NCBI GenBank assembly: GCA_015058215.1
Contig: SVCU01000005.1
Span: forward strand, 1-64,000
Source of the DNA: Clostridiales bacterium
Lineage (GTDB): Bacteria > Bacillota > Clostridia > Peptostreptococcales > Anaerovoracaceae
Direction: 5' to 3'
DNA: 64,000 nt
Positions 27,055 to 35,573 of the stretch are shown here, in pieces. The notes beneath the pieces were generated by a model, which was not told where the DNA came from, searched no databases, and was given only the letters and a program-made list of their open reading frames with translations. The translations under genes were made by a program, and so were the position numbers. Numbering within the stretch: the stretch's first letter is position 1; each line of letters opens with the position of its first letter.

Positions 27055-27489
27055 ATGAGACAAACGGCTTGGGGAAACGAGTACAGAAGCACAAAGATCT
27101 GTATCGACTCTTACCAAAACGGTGTCCCGGAAGGACGGATCTACAGTCCGTACCTGGCCCATGGGATCCGGTTCAGAAGCCTGACGCAGTTCCTTCTGCA
27201 AATGGAAGCTCTGCTGGACGAAATGAACTTTCCGCAGGCGAACACACTGACCCGAACCTTCGCAATGCCTCCCCGGGAGGAGCGAAACAAATCGTCTCCC
27301 GAACCGCAAAGGGGGAAGGAAAGTACCTTCCATGTAAAAGTCCTCTTCCGGCAGCACACCAGCTGGCAAGGCTCGGTGCAGTGGCTGGAAACAGGCCAAG
27401 AGCAAAGCTTCCGCAGCGTACTTGAACTCATCTTACTCATGGACAGCGCACTGCGAAGAGAAGACGATCCCGAAGAATGCACCGCATAG
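27055..27489 (+). CDS. Conserved small protein of unknown function, first gene of the adhesin operon
   Basis: 144 residues from ATG 27055, preferred over ATG 27049 because AAGGAGG (27041-27047) lies 7 bases upstream of it. No signal peptide or membrane segment. The protein is mixed alpha/beta with a conserved-looking N-terminal part (TKICIDSYQNGVPEGRIYSP) and C-terminal part (LFRQHTSWQGSVQWL, SFRSVLELILLMDSAL) around a variable Pro/Arg-rich middle. I recall similar small genes next to Clostridia surface protein genes but know no function. Its position between the shared promoter and the riboswitch suggests a role in regulating or making the adhesin. Confidence 0.7.
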   Translation: MRQTAWGNEYRSTKICIDSYQNGVPEGRIYSPYLAHGIRFRSLTQFLLQMEALLDEMNFPQANTLTRTFAMPPREERNKSSPEPQRGKESTFHVKVLFRQHTSWQGSVQWLETGQEQSFRSVLELILLMDSALRREDDPEECTA

Positions 27490-27549
27490 CGCAGGCGCGA
27501 AGATCCGTTATCACCCAGTAATAAGCGTTCCCGGAGAACGCCAGCAAGA

Positions 27550-27640
27550 AATACCTGAAAACGGCAAACCACCCGAAAGGATGGGACGCAAAGCCAGAGG
27601 GCTAAGGCAGAAATGCTACGCCGGCTCAGCCGCCAGTGTT
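27550..27640 (+). promoter_or_regulatory. Class I cyclic di-GMP riboswitch (GEMM-I)
   Basis: The conserved core is easy to read: GGCAAACC, a stem capped by GAAA, GGGACGCAAAGCC, then GGGCTAA, a short variable stem and TGCTACGCCGG. This matches the GEMM-I aptamer, including the tetraloop and its receptor. It lies between the small gene and the adhesin, with the adhesin's AAAAAGGAGA site directly downstream. No terminator with a T run is visible after the aptamer, so control may be translational or act on processing. A small hairpin GCGTTC/GAACGC lies just 5' of it. Confidence 0.93.
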
Positions 27641-27676
27641 TCGATCCCCAGAAAAAAAGAAAAAGGAGATTGAATC

Positions 27677-30640
27677 ATGGCAAAGAAAGAAAGAAGAAAC
27701 TTTGGTCGCAAGACCCTGGCAACCATCATGGCACTGGTCATGGTGTTCGGCCTGGTACAGGTTCCCGTATTCGCACAGGGCACCGCAGCTGACCCCTACG
27801 ATGTAGGCGATATCGCTTACACCGCAAACAGAAACACCAAGCCGGAAGGCGAGATCCCCGCTTACACCGCTTGGGAATATGTAAAGACCCACAGCGCACA
27901 GTATGACTGCGGCAAAGAAGAACACACCCACAGCCGATTCTGCGACCGCTGGGGCTGCAACGAAGAAGAGCACAGACACGATGACAGCTGCATCAGCGTT
28001 CCCGCAAGAGTAGAATGGAAGCTGGGCATCGACGACAACGCCGATTCCGCACTGCACCTGGATATCCACATCGGTCTGAAAGCCACCTACACCCTGGATG
28101 GCGTTCCCTACACCTCCGATGTACAGCTGACCAAGGAAGATTACACCTCCGGCAGACTGCAGATCAGCTCCACCGCACCCTTTGAAATCACCGGAACCGA
28201 AATCTACGATGCAGGCCAGCGCCGCTTCAACGGCAGCTTCCCCGTAGGTACTTCCGCAAACCCCGTATACTACACCATCAAACTGGTCAAGAACGTTGAC
28301 TTCAACGTAAAGGGCGAAACCGTAACCCTGCCCATGACCTTCGAAAAGACCGTACAGTTCTGGAGCGAAGATAACATCTGCGAAACCATCCTGCAGAGCA
28401 GAGATTATAACAAGTGGAAGAGCGGCCTGTTCATCCGCGGCGGTATGGACTTCAAGCTGGGCGCCAGCGAAGCAGAAGGCAGCACCGCTCCCACCGAAGC
28501 AACCCTGACCATTCAGAAGAACGTATCCGGTATCACCCTGGAAGCCGCAAAGGAATATGTCTTCGGCGTATACAGCGGCAATGAAAAGATCGACAACGTA
28601 GAAGTAACCGTAGAAGCCGGCAGCACCAGCGCACTGGGCACCATCGTTCTGGACCTGAACCAGGACTACACCGTAGTAGAAGAAGGCTCCCCCGCCATCG
28701 AAGGCTATGACCTGGTAACCTCCGTCAGCGTAGACGGCGCAGCAGCTGAAGAAAGCGCAAGCGCAACCTTCCTGTTCAGCGGCGACGGCGGCGTGGTGTT
28801 CACCAACACCTACACCGAAAAAGAACTGCCTCCTCCCCCCGCTCCCGTATACTACGACATCGTAGTTGAATATGTAGACGAAGCCGGCAACCCCGTAGCA
28901 GCAGCTGACGGCGAAGAAGACGTCCTGGAAGGCACTGCATACGAATACAATGCCATCGCAGTAGAAGGCTACAGACACATCAATTCCACCGGTGATGCAG
29001 CGGTCGGAACTGCAGACAGCGACAAGCACATTGTTCACATCTATGAAAAGCTGACCGTTTACTTCAACATCCTGGTGGAATACGTAGACGAAGCCGGTAA
29101 CGCACTGCACGAAGATCTGAAGGAAACCCTGGAAGAAAACGCACAGTACGGCTACCTGCCTAAAGAAATCGAAGGCTACACCTACAAAGAACTGGCCGAA
29201 GGTTCCGATGAAGCCGGCGGCGCAGTAAACGAAGATAAGCACATCATCTTCGTCTACAGCAAGAACCCCACAATCTACACCGTAGAAGCAGACCACATCA
29301 CCGAATCCGGTGAATACCTGAGAGACGGCGCAGCCTACGACGTAGAAGAAGGTAAGTCCTACGAAGAACTGCAGGATGTATTCGAAGGTTACGAATACGT
29401 GGGCCTGGCAGAAGGCTCCGATAAGGAATCCGGGACCGTAGACGGCAACAAGCACATCGTTCACAAATATCATGAAATTCAGTACTACGACATCCTGGTC
29501 GAATACGTAGACGAAGCCGGTAAAGAACTGCGGGCAGACGAACTGAAGGAAAATGTCAAAGAAGATACCGCTTACGCATACAGCGCACCTGCCATCGAAG
29601 GCTACACCTTCCTGGAAAAGACCGGCGATGCTGAAGAAGGCAGCGTAACCAAAGACATCCACATCGTTTACATCTACAGCAAGAACCCCGTATACTACGA
29701 CGTAGAAGTCAAGTACGTAGACGAAGCCGGCGAAGAACTGATTGCCTCCGAAGGCGACAGCTACCTGGAAGGCAGCGAATACAACTATCCCGCAAAGCCC
29801 ATCGAAGGTTACACCTTCAAGGAATCCACCGGCGATGCAGCCAAGGGTATCGCAGACAGCGATAAGAGCATCGTTCACATCTACAAACTGAACGAAGTAG
29901 ACCCCGAAGATCCTCCCGTGGATCCCAACCCCGATCCCGAACCCGAACCCGTATACTACAACGTAGAAGTCAAGTACGTTGACGAAGCAGGCGAAGAACT
30001 GGAGGCTTCCGAAGGCGACCGCTACCTGGAAGGCAGCGAATACGATTACCCCGCAAAGGAAATCGAAGGCTACACCTTCAAGGAATCCACCGGCGATGCA
30101 GCTAAGGGCATTGCAGACAGCGATAAGAGCATCGTTCACATCTACGAAAAGAACGAAGTAAAACCCGTGGATCCTCCCGTAACTCCCGAACCTCCCGTAG
30201 AACCCGATCCCGTGGATCCTCCTCTCCCCCTGGTTTACACCCTGATCGTGGATCACGTTGACGAAGAAGGCAACGCCCTGGCAGAAAGACAGACCATCGG
30301 CGGCAAGAACCCCGGCGAATTCTACCTGACCCAGAGCAAGGCCATCGAAGGCTACGAACTGAAGGGTATCGCAGCAGACTCCGACGCAGTCTCCGGCGTG
30401 ATGAACTCCGACAAGAAGGTCATCTACGTATACGCTCCCGCAGGCACCGACATCCCCGATGAAGACGTTCCTCTGGGCGGCGAACCGCAGGATGACCCCG
30501 GCATCGACATCCCCGATGAAGATGTTCCTCTGGCAGACATCCCCGTAACCGGCGACGCCATGAGCGCAGCAGCTCTGCTGAGCCTGATCTCCGGCGCTGG
30601 CTTCCTGGCCATCCGCAAGAAGAGAGAAGACGAAGAATAA
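27677..30640 (+). CDS. MucBP-repeat adhesin with sortase signal, under c-di-GMP riboswitch
   Basis: A 987-residue cell-wall surface protein. It has a signal peptide (KKERRNFGRKTLATIMALVM, cleavage near FAQG), then a His/Cys cluster at residues 78-105 (Cys 78, 89, 94, 105; His 83, 85, 99, 101) that could bind metal. A pilin-like or Cna-B-like beta domain follows (about 275-385, ATLTIQKNVSG). Seven MucBP-like repeats of about 75 residues follow, most starting with a YYD(I/V)-VEYVDEAG pattern. Proline-rich linkers separate the last repeats. The C-terminus is a sorting signal: IPVTGD, a hydrophobic helix and the basic RKKREDEE. MucBP repeats bind mucin or other glycans. A class B sortase lies 190 bases downstream. 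The riboswitch links its output to c-di-GMP. Confidence 0.9.
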   Translation: MAKKERRNFGRKTLATIMALVMVFGLVQVPVFAQGTAADPYDVGDIAYTANRNTKPEGEIPAYTAWEYVKTHSAQYDCGKEEHTHSRFCDRWGCNEEEHRHDDSCISVPARVEWKLGIDDNADSALHLDIHIGLKATYTLDGVPYTSDVQLTKEDYTSGRLQISSTAPFEITGTEIYDAGQRRFNGSFPVGTSANPVYYTIKLVKNVDFNVKGETVTLPMTFEKTVQFWSEDNICETILQSRDYNKWKSGLFIRGGMDFKLGASEAEGSTAPTEATLTIQKNVSGITLEAAKEYVFGVYSGNEKIDNVEVTVEAGSTSALGTIVLDLNQDYTVVEEGSPAIEGYDLVTSVSVDGAAAEESASATFLFSGDGGVVFTNTYTEKELPPPPAPVYYDIVVEYVDEAGNPVAAADGEEDVLEGTAYEYNAIAVEGYRHINSTGDAAVGTADSDKHIVHIYEKLTVYFNILVEYVDEAGNALHEDLKETLEENAQYGYLPKEIEGYTYKELAEGSDEAGGAVNEDKHIIFVYSKNPTIYTVEADHITESGEYLRDGAAYDVEEGKSYEELQDVFEGYEYVGLAEGSDKESGTVDGNKHIVHKYHEIQYYDILVEYVDEAGKELRADELKENVKEDTAYAYSAPAIEGYTFLEKTGDAEEGSVTKDIHIVYIYSKNPVYYDVEVKYVDEAGEELIASEGDSYLEGSEYNYPAKPIEGYTFKESTGDAAKGIADSDKSIVHIYKLNEVDPEDPPVDPNPDPEPEPVYYNVEVKYVDEAGEELEASEGDRYLEGSEYDYPAKEIEGYTFKESTGDAAKGIADSDKSIVHIYEKNEVKPVDPPVTPEPPVEPDPVDPPLPLVYTLIVDHVDEEGNALAERQTIGGKNPGEFYLTQSKAIEGYELKGIAADSDAVSGVMNSDKKVIYVYAPAGTDIPDEDVPLGGEPQDDPGIDIPDEDVPLADIPVTGDAMSAAALLSLISGAGFLAIRKKREDEE

Positions 30641-30690
30641 AAACAAGTCCTCCAAGTAGACAGAATCAAAAACCATAAACCAATTCAGCG

Positions 30691-30730
30691 GGAAGGCCCC
30701 GGAGCTTCGGTTCCGGGGCCTTCCCATTCT
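30691..30730 (+). terminator. Terminator after the adhesin gene
   Basis: GGAAGGCCCCGGA (30691-30703) pairs with TCCGGGGCCTTCC (30712-30724); the T tail is poor. Confidence 0.7.
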
Positions 30731-30767
30731 GTACAAAATTTTTATGATCTTGAAGGTAAAACCGCAA

Positions 30768-30803
30768 AATATAACGGCTGCTGTGACGGCCCGGCGGTAT
30801 AAT
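30768..30803 (+). promoter_or_regulatory. Promoter B of the surface locus (sortase), matching promoter A
   Basis: AAATATAACG, then TGACG 12 bases after TAACG, then TATAAT (30798-30803). The element lines up with 26986-27021 without a gap. Confidence 0.65.
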
Positions 30804-30830
30804 GAAGAAAAACGGAAAGGAGGCCCTTCT

Positions 30831-31643
30831 ATGAAAAAACAGCTGCGAAAAGCCATCACGGTGCTTCTTGCGGTGATCTTCGTCTGCAGCAGCGCGCTGC
30901 TCGGCTGGCATCTTTACCAGAATAAGCAGGCGGAAGAACTGTATCAGAGAGTCTCCGAACTGGCAGGACTCCCGCAGGAAAACGTGCTGGAAGCCCTGAA
31001 AGAACTGGATCTTCGGGAGGACCATAAGCCGACCCAAAGCGCTTACGAGGGCCTGGATGCCGCCTACAGCCGGATTTTACAGAACGTTGATCTCGGCGGT
31101 CTCTATAGCGAAAATAACGACCTGATCGGCTGGATTTTGCTTCCCGGTACCAGGATCTCTTACCCTCTGGTGCAGGGGGATAACAACGAGTATTACCTGA
31201 ACCATGGCTGGGATCACAGCTGGAACACCGCCGGTGCCATTTTTCTGGACTACCGGAACAGCGGTGATCTCTCCGATTTCAATACCGTGATCTACGGCCA
31301 CCGCATGGATAACCGTTCCATGTTCGGAGAGCTGCACAATTATAAAAAAGAGGGTTACTGGGAGACCCACCCCTCCATCTTCATCCGGGATGGCAACGGC
31401 TGCTACCGCTACGATATTTTTGCGGCTTACGAAACCGGCACCAACAACACCTACAGCCGTCAGATCACCGACCACGATGACCGCAGCCAGTGGATCACCG
31501 AATGTCTGCAGCAGTCCGTTATCGATACGGGGATCCAGCCCACCACCAGTGACCGGTTCATCACCCTTTCCACCTGTACCGGTACCGGCCACAGTACCCG
31601 CTGGGTGGTGCAGGCCGTCTGGAGAGGTACCAGCACCCACTGA
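30831..31643 (+). CDS. Class B sortase
   Basis: 270 residues from ATG 30831, which follows AAAGGAGG; the promoter at 30798 rules out the upstream in-frame start. An N-terminal membrane anchor (residues about 8-24) is followed by the class B fold: NNDLIGWILLPGT, YPLVQGDNNEYYL, IFLDYR, IYGHRM (His157), and LSTCTGTG (Cys249) with Arg257 in STRWVVQA. His-Cys-Arg form the transpeptidase triad. The likely substrate is the adhesin just upstream with IPVTG. It has its own promoter related to that of the adhesin operon. Confidence 0.93.
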   Translation: MKKQLRKAITVLLAVIFVCSSALLGWHLYQNKQAEELYQRVSELAGLPQENVLEALKELDLREDHKPTQSAYEGLDAAYSRILQNVDLGGLYSENNDLIGWILLPGTRISYPLVQGDNNEYYLNHGWDHSWNTAGAIFLDYRNSGDLSDFNTVIYGHRMDNRSMFGELHNYKKEGYWETHPSIFIRDGNGCYRYDIFAAYETGTNNTYSRQITDHDDRSQWITECLQQSVIDTGIQPTTSDRFITLSTCTGTGHSTRWVVQAVWRGTSTH

Positions 31644-31651
31644 TGGAATTG

Positions 31652-31687
31652 AAAAGACCGCTTCCGAGAGGAAATCGGTCTTTTTTT
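31652..31687 (+). terminator. Terminator of the sortase gene
   Basis: AAAAGACCG (31652-31660) pairs with CGGTCTTTT (31676-31684), followed by more T. Confidence 0.88.
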
Positions 31688-31719
31688 GTTGTATTCTCCT
31701 GTGTGGAAGGGGATTGCGG

Positions 31720-31755
31720 GCGGCCGCCGGGCTTCCAATTTGGCGGCCGCTTTTT
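31720..31755 (+). terminator. Second plus-oriented terminator before the converging pilus operon
   Basis: GCGGCCGCC (31720-31728) pairs with GGCGGCCGC (31742-31750), then TTTTT. It protects the pilus operon from plus-strand read-through. Confidence 0.7.
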
Positions 31756-31765
31756 GGGCCCGCCA

Positions 31766-32827
31766 TCAATCCAGGCGGCGGGCCAGCTGCTCCGGTTTAT
31801 CGGCAGCGTTCAGGGAGGTTTCTTTGGTGATGGCTCCGGCTTTGCAGAGATTGTACAGGGATTGGTCCATGGAGATCATCCCTTCGCTGCCGCCGGAGGC
31901 CACCGCGTTATCGATCTGATGGTTCTTGCTGTCGCGGATCATGCTGCGGATGGCGTTGTTCATGTGCATGATCTCGAAGGCAGGCACCATGCCGTCTTCG
32001 CCGGGCAGAAGCTGCTGGGAAACCACCGTCTTCAGCACGGAACTGAGCTGGATGCGGATCTGGTCCTGCTGTGCCGGCGGGAAGCTGTCGATGATGCGGT
32101 CGATGGTGTTCACTGCGCCCTTGGTGTGCAGGGTGGCGATCACCAGGTGGCCGGTCTCCGCGGCGGTCATGGCGGTGCGGATGGTTTCGTGGTCGCGCAT
32201 TTCTCCCAGCAGGATCACGTCGGGAGCCTGCCGCAGACAGGCGCGGAGGGCGGAAAGATAGTCTGCGGTATCGATGGCGATCTCCCGCTGGCTGACGATG
32301 CTTTCCCGGTTGCGATGCAGGTATTCGATGGGGTCTTCCAGGGTGACGATGTGGCAGTTTCGGGTCTTGTTGATGCGGTCGATGATGCAGGCCTGGGTGG
32401 TGGATTTGCCGCTTCCGGCGGTACCGGTGACCAGGATCATGCCGTGGGTCTCTTCGGCCAGATCCATGACGGCGGCGGGGATGTGCAGGCTCTCCCAGGA
32501 GGGGATGTCAAAGGAGACCAGACGGATGACGGCGGCCATGCTGCCCCTCTGGTAATAGGCATTGACGCGGAACCGGGCGAGGCCGGATACGGAGAAGGAA
32601 AAATCATCGTCACCGGTGGAAAGATAGTGATCCATGGGCCGCTGGGCCTGCGCGTAGATCTGACGGATCAGGTCTTCCGTTTCCGGCGGCATTGCTTTTT
32701 CGCCGCCTTCCGGCAGAGGACGGATGAGGCCGTCGCATTTGGCACTGACGGGTGCGCCGGCCACGATGAACAGGTCGGAGGCACCGGTATCCACTGCCAG
32801 TTTCAGATAATCCATTGCATTTGCCAT
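31766..32827 (-). CDS. pilT: PilT-type type IV pilus ATPase
   Basis: A 353-residue secretion-family hexameric ATPase. The Walker A motif GTAGSGKST lies at residues 135-143, the Walker B-like VILLGEMRD has Glu209, and the Asp/His boxes and the AIRSMIRDSKNHQ helix (the PilT AIRNLIR-like motif) are present. It lacks the long N-terminal domain of PilB, so by family it is a retraction ATPase. It is the last gene of the operon and the only ATPase seen here. Confidence 0.92.
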   Translation of the reverse strand: MANAMDYLKLAVDTGASDLFIVAGAPVSAKCDGLIRPLPEGGEKAMPPETEDLIRQIYAQAQRPMDHYLSTGDDDFSFSVSGLARFRVNAYYQRGSMAAVIRLVSFDIPSWESLHIPAAVMDLAEETHGMILVTGTAGSGKSTTQACIIDRINKTRNCHIVTLEDPIEYLHRNRESIVSQREIAIDTADYLSALRACLRQAPDVILLGEMRDHETIRTAMTAAETGHLVIATLHTKGAVNTIDRIIDSFPPAQQDQIRIQLSSVLKTVVSQQLLPGEDGMVPAFEIMHMNNAIRSMIRDSKNHQIDNAVASGGSEGMISMDQSLYNLCKAGAITKETSLNAADKPEQLARRLD

Positions 32828-32875
32828 AAGAGATCTCCTTTTGCATCAAGAATGTGCGGGCGGATGGGGGAGAGG

Positions 32876-33277
32876 CTAATTGCCGCTCCAGACGGGGATG
32901 CGGTCGCTGGGGGTTTCCTCTGTGGTGGAAATCGCCTGCCAGCGCAGGATGGTGTAATCCGTACCCTGCACCCGGACGCGGATGGCCAGGGCTTGGGTCT
33001 CGGAAATGGGGCTGTAGTAGGAATAGATGCCGTCCCCTTCGTCGATGACACCATCGGGGCAGATGCCCTGCCGAAGCAGGGCCAGAACGGCTTCACTTTC
33101 GCAGTCGGCGGTATAGTATCCGGAAACTGCGGCATGGGAGGCTTCGCTGAGACGTTGGTCCGCTTTCACAGAGGAAAGGGTCAGCAGGGCGAAAACCGTG
33201 AGACAGAGGACGGCGAAGATCACCAGGAGGGAACTGCCGCCAATGAGAGGCGGGGAAAACCGATGCTTTTTATTCAT
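32876..33277 (-). CDS. Small pilus-associated membrane protein (pilin-like)
   Basis: 133 residues from ATG 33277, overlapping the preceding gene by 8 bases; a longer upstream frame is unlikely. The N-terminus is a single hydrophobic helix (GSSLLVIFAVLCLTVFALLTL) after a short basic leader, as in type IV pilins and pseudopilins but without an evident Gly-Phe prepilin cleavage site. A hydrophilic beta-rich domain with two Cys follows. Function inferred from operon position. Confidence 0.72.
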   Translation of the reverse strand: MNKKHRFSPPLIGGSSLLVIFAVLCLTVFALLTLSSVKADQRLSEASHAAVSGYYTADCESEAVLALLRQGICPDGVIDEGDGIYSYYSPISETQALAIRVRVQGTDYTILRWQAISTTEETPSDRIPVWSGN

Positions 33278-33683
33278 GACCGCCCTCCTTCTGCCCGGAA
33301 GGGGCGTCCTCCTGCCAGCAAACCTGCAGGGTGAAAAGAGGGCTTCCGCCCGCATCGGTAACGGTTACCAGGGCCTGGCCCAAAAGGGCGTGGCCGCTGT
33401 CTTCGGAACGGACCGTAACGCGGTGGGAGTCGTAGGAAAGGGTCCAGCGGGTGCCGTCCCAAAAACCGCCCAGGGACGCGGCGGCCTGTTCATAATCGCC
33501 GCCGCAGGCTTTCAGCGTTTCCGCGGCGGATTCCGCGTAGATCACGGCCTGGTCGCGGGCTTCATTGCTCCGGGACTGCTGATCGCTCCAGAGGAAGACC
33601 CGCAGGCAGAGTACGGAGGCCAGGGCGAAGACCAGGATCATGATCACCTGTTCCATGAGGGCCAGAGGGGCTTTGCTTCTCAT
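33270..33683 (-). CDS. Small pilus-associated membrane protein (minor pilin-like)
   Basis: 137 residues with an N-terminal hydrophobic helix (APLALMEQVIMILVFALASV) followed by a soluble domain. The Glu in MEQVI just before the hydrophobic core recalls Glu5 of type IV pilins, though the typical cleavage site is not clear. It overlaps the neighbouring genes by 4-8 bases on each side, showing translational coupling. Confidence 0.72.
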   Translation of the reverse strand: MRSKAPLALMEQVIMILVFALASVLCLRVFLWSDQQSRSNEARDQAVIYAESAAETLKACGGDYEQAAASLGGFWDGTRWTLSYDSHRVTVRSEDSGHALLGQALVTVTDAGGSPLFTLQVCWQEDAPSGQKEGGHE

Positions 33684-34174
33684 TCTGCCGCCTCCTTTCC
33701 GCCGCGAAGGGCCAGGGAAAACTTCGAGATGCGGTCCTGCCCGTCGATGATGGAAACCTGCAGGAGGCCGTCGGTAAACTGCAGGGAAAGACTCTGCAGA
33801 GGCAATACTTTTTCGCCGTCACCACGGTGCACCTCCATGCCGCTGAAGGTGAAAAGCTCCCGGAGCCAGCCATCGTGGCAATAGACATAGGTGGTGAAGG
33901 AACGGCCTTCGATCTCTTCCGTAATGGCTAAGGCGGGGCTGCCTTCGACTGCGGTCAGTGAAACCGCCTGCCCGGAAGGGGCCTGGTGGAGCTTTCCGGA
34001 AAGATACTGCACGGCGGTGCGCTGGCTGTAGGCATCCTGCCCACGGGCGGTAACATCGCTGTAAATGCGGGCACCGGTCAGCAGCACAAAAAGGATGCAG
34101 ACCGCAAAAATGGCGAAGAGGACCAGGGTCAGCAGGCTGCTCATATGTTGCTTTGGGGTGCGGTTTCTTTCCAT
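33680..34174 (-). CDS. DUF4860-like pilus operon protein
   Basis: 164 residues: one N-terminal membrane helix (LLTLVLFAIFAVCILFVLLTG) and a beta-rich extracellular domain ending in SLALRGGKEAAE. It fits the DUF4860 pattern from Clostridia pilus operons as I recall it. Overlaps the next gene by 4 bases. Confidence 0.65.
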   Translation of the reverse strand: MERNRTPKQHMSSLLTLVLFAIFAVCILFVLLTGARIYSDVTARGQDAYSQRTAVQYLSGKLHQAPSGQAVSLTAVEGSPALAITEEIEGRSFTTYVYCHDGWLRELFTFSGMEVHRGDGEKVLPLQSLSLQFTDGLLQVSIIDGQDRISKFSLALRGGKEAAE

Positions 34175-34176
34175 GG

Positions 34177-34494
34177 CTATTTTTCCAGTACGGTGATCTC
34201 AGGCATCAGGTTGGAGGCCTGGATCTCGTAAAATACAAGGTAACGGTCTTCATCGATCTGCAGGCCGTAATGCTCCTGCAGGTAGGAAAGGCTGGGCGGG
34301 TAAATGCCTTCGGCGGCATAGCAGGAAACGGCGGCGCGGCGCAGAGCGGTCTCCAGCTGCTCCTTGCCTTCCAGCCGGTGGCCTTCCTCCAGCTGGGAAA
34401 GGGCGGTAAAGAAGCACAGCAAAATCACCAGCACTGCTGCGGGGAGCAGGATGGTGCGAAGAAAACTCCAGATGCTGCGGCCGTGTTGTTTCAT
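34177..34494 (-). CDS. Small pilus operon membrane protein of unknown family
   Basis: 105 residues with a hydrophobic helix at 14-30 (TILLPAAVLVILLCFFTAL) and a short soluble tail containing SCYAAEGIYPPSLSYL. That tail reads like the first exposed turn of a pilin (the A-EG-YP-SL-YL pattern is common in pilin-like proteins). It is placed between PilC and the DUF4860-like gene. Confidence 0.6.
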   Translation of the reverse strand: MKQHGRSIWSFLRTILLPAAVLVILLCFFTALSQLEEGHRLEGKEQLETALRRAAVSCYAAEGIYPPSLSYLQEHYGLQIDEDRYLVFYEIQASNLMPEITVLEK

Positions 34495-34518
34495 AAGGAT
34501 ACCTCGAAGGGCTGCTTG

Positions 34519-35565
34519 TCAGCCCATGGCTGCCGTGATGTTCATGAGGGGCAGCATGACGGCAAGCAGGATGAGCCCCACCAGAATAGAGGTCACCAGG
34601 ACCATGGCGGGTTCCACCTGCCCCAGCTTGCGTTCCAGAGCCAGATCGCTTTCTTCGGAAAGCCGTTCTGCGATGGCGGTCATGGCACTGTCACCGCTGC
34701 CGCTGCGGAGGGAAAGCTCCAGAAGTCGGCATTCGGCATGGGGGAGGAGGCCGGAAGCACTGAGGGCTCTGGTCAGAGTTTCACCGGCTTCCATGCGCTG
34801 CAGACAGGTTTGCAGACGGCCGTTCAGTGGGTCTGCCTCGGTCAGCAGGGAGGCGGAAAGCGTCAGGGCGTCCTCCAGGGGAAGGCCGCTGCTCAGGGAC
34901 ATGGAGAGGGCCTGGGCAAAGCGGGCCGTATTGATCTTGTAGGAAATGCCTTTGTCTCCCCGGTGCTTCTGCCAGAAGGCGATCAGCGCGCCCCGGAACC
35001 CGGGCAGCAGGGAGAAGAGGATCAGGAACAGGATGGCCAGAGCCAACAGGACGGAAAGCAGGGGCATCACGGCACTGAGGGATTCCCCGAGGCGCAGCAG
35101 GCCGCCGGCGATCCCGGTCAGGTCGCTGCCCAGGCTGGCGTAGACTTCGTCGAAGACGGGCAGCACTTTGGTCAGCAGGATCACGATCACCGCCAGCATG
35201 ACAAGCAGCAGGAGAGAGGGATAGAGCAGGGCGGTACGAAGCCGCTGAGAAAGCCGCTCTCTGTCATCGTAATAGAGGGCCAGTGCGTGCAGCGCATCCT
35301 CGGTGCGGCCCGTTTCGCGGCCCACATCCAGGAGGCTGCAGACATACGCCGGGAAGCGTCCGCTTTCCCGCAGGATGACGGACAGGCTGAGACCTTTGTC
35401 GGCTTTGGCGGCAAGGCTGTTCAGAAACTCTTTCTGCGGGCCGGAGGGTTCTTCTTCGGCCAGGAGCGTAAGGCCGTCCCCGGTGCTGATGCCCGCATGG
35501 AGCAGCAGGGCCAGACTGCGGCAGAAGTCGCTGATTTCTCGGTTGCTGAAAAGTGTCTGTTTCAT
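34519..35565 (-). CDS. pilC: PilC-type type IV pilus inner membrane platform protein
   Basis: 348 residues with the duplicated type II secretion F domain: two soluble helical halves, each followed by hydrophobic segments (LLYPSLLLLVMLAVIVILLT; VLLALAILFLILFSLLPGF; the C-terminal MVLVTSILVGLILLAVMLPL). It should be the membrane platform on which the ATPase turns. The transglutaminase-like lipoprotein gene ends 8 bases before it. Confidence 0.88.
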   Translation of the reverse strand: MKQTLFSNREISDFCRSLALLLHAGISTGDGLTLLAEEEPSGPQKEFLNSLAAKADKGLSLSVILRESGRFPAYVCSLLDVGRETGRTEDALHALALYYDDRERLSQRLRTALLYPSLLLLVMLAVIVILLTKVLPVFDEVYASLGSDLTGIAGGLLRLGESLSAVMPLLSVLLALAILFLILFSLLPGFRGALIAFWQKHRGDKGISYKINTARFAQALSMSLSSGLPLEDALTLSASLLTEADPLNGRLQTCLQRMEAGETLTRALSASGLLPHAECRLLELSLRSGSGDSAMTAIAERLSEESDLALERKLGQVEPAMVLVTSILVGLILLAVMLPLMNITAAMG

Positions 35566-35573
35566 AGGAACTC

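Noticed and set aside
27626..30859. A 1077-codon minus-strand frame opposite the MucBP adhesin
   Set aside because: Same explanation: antisense of a repeat-rich, codon-biased gene. It crosses the riboswitch and the terminator.
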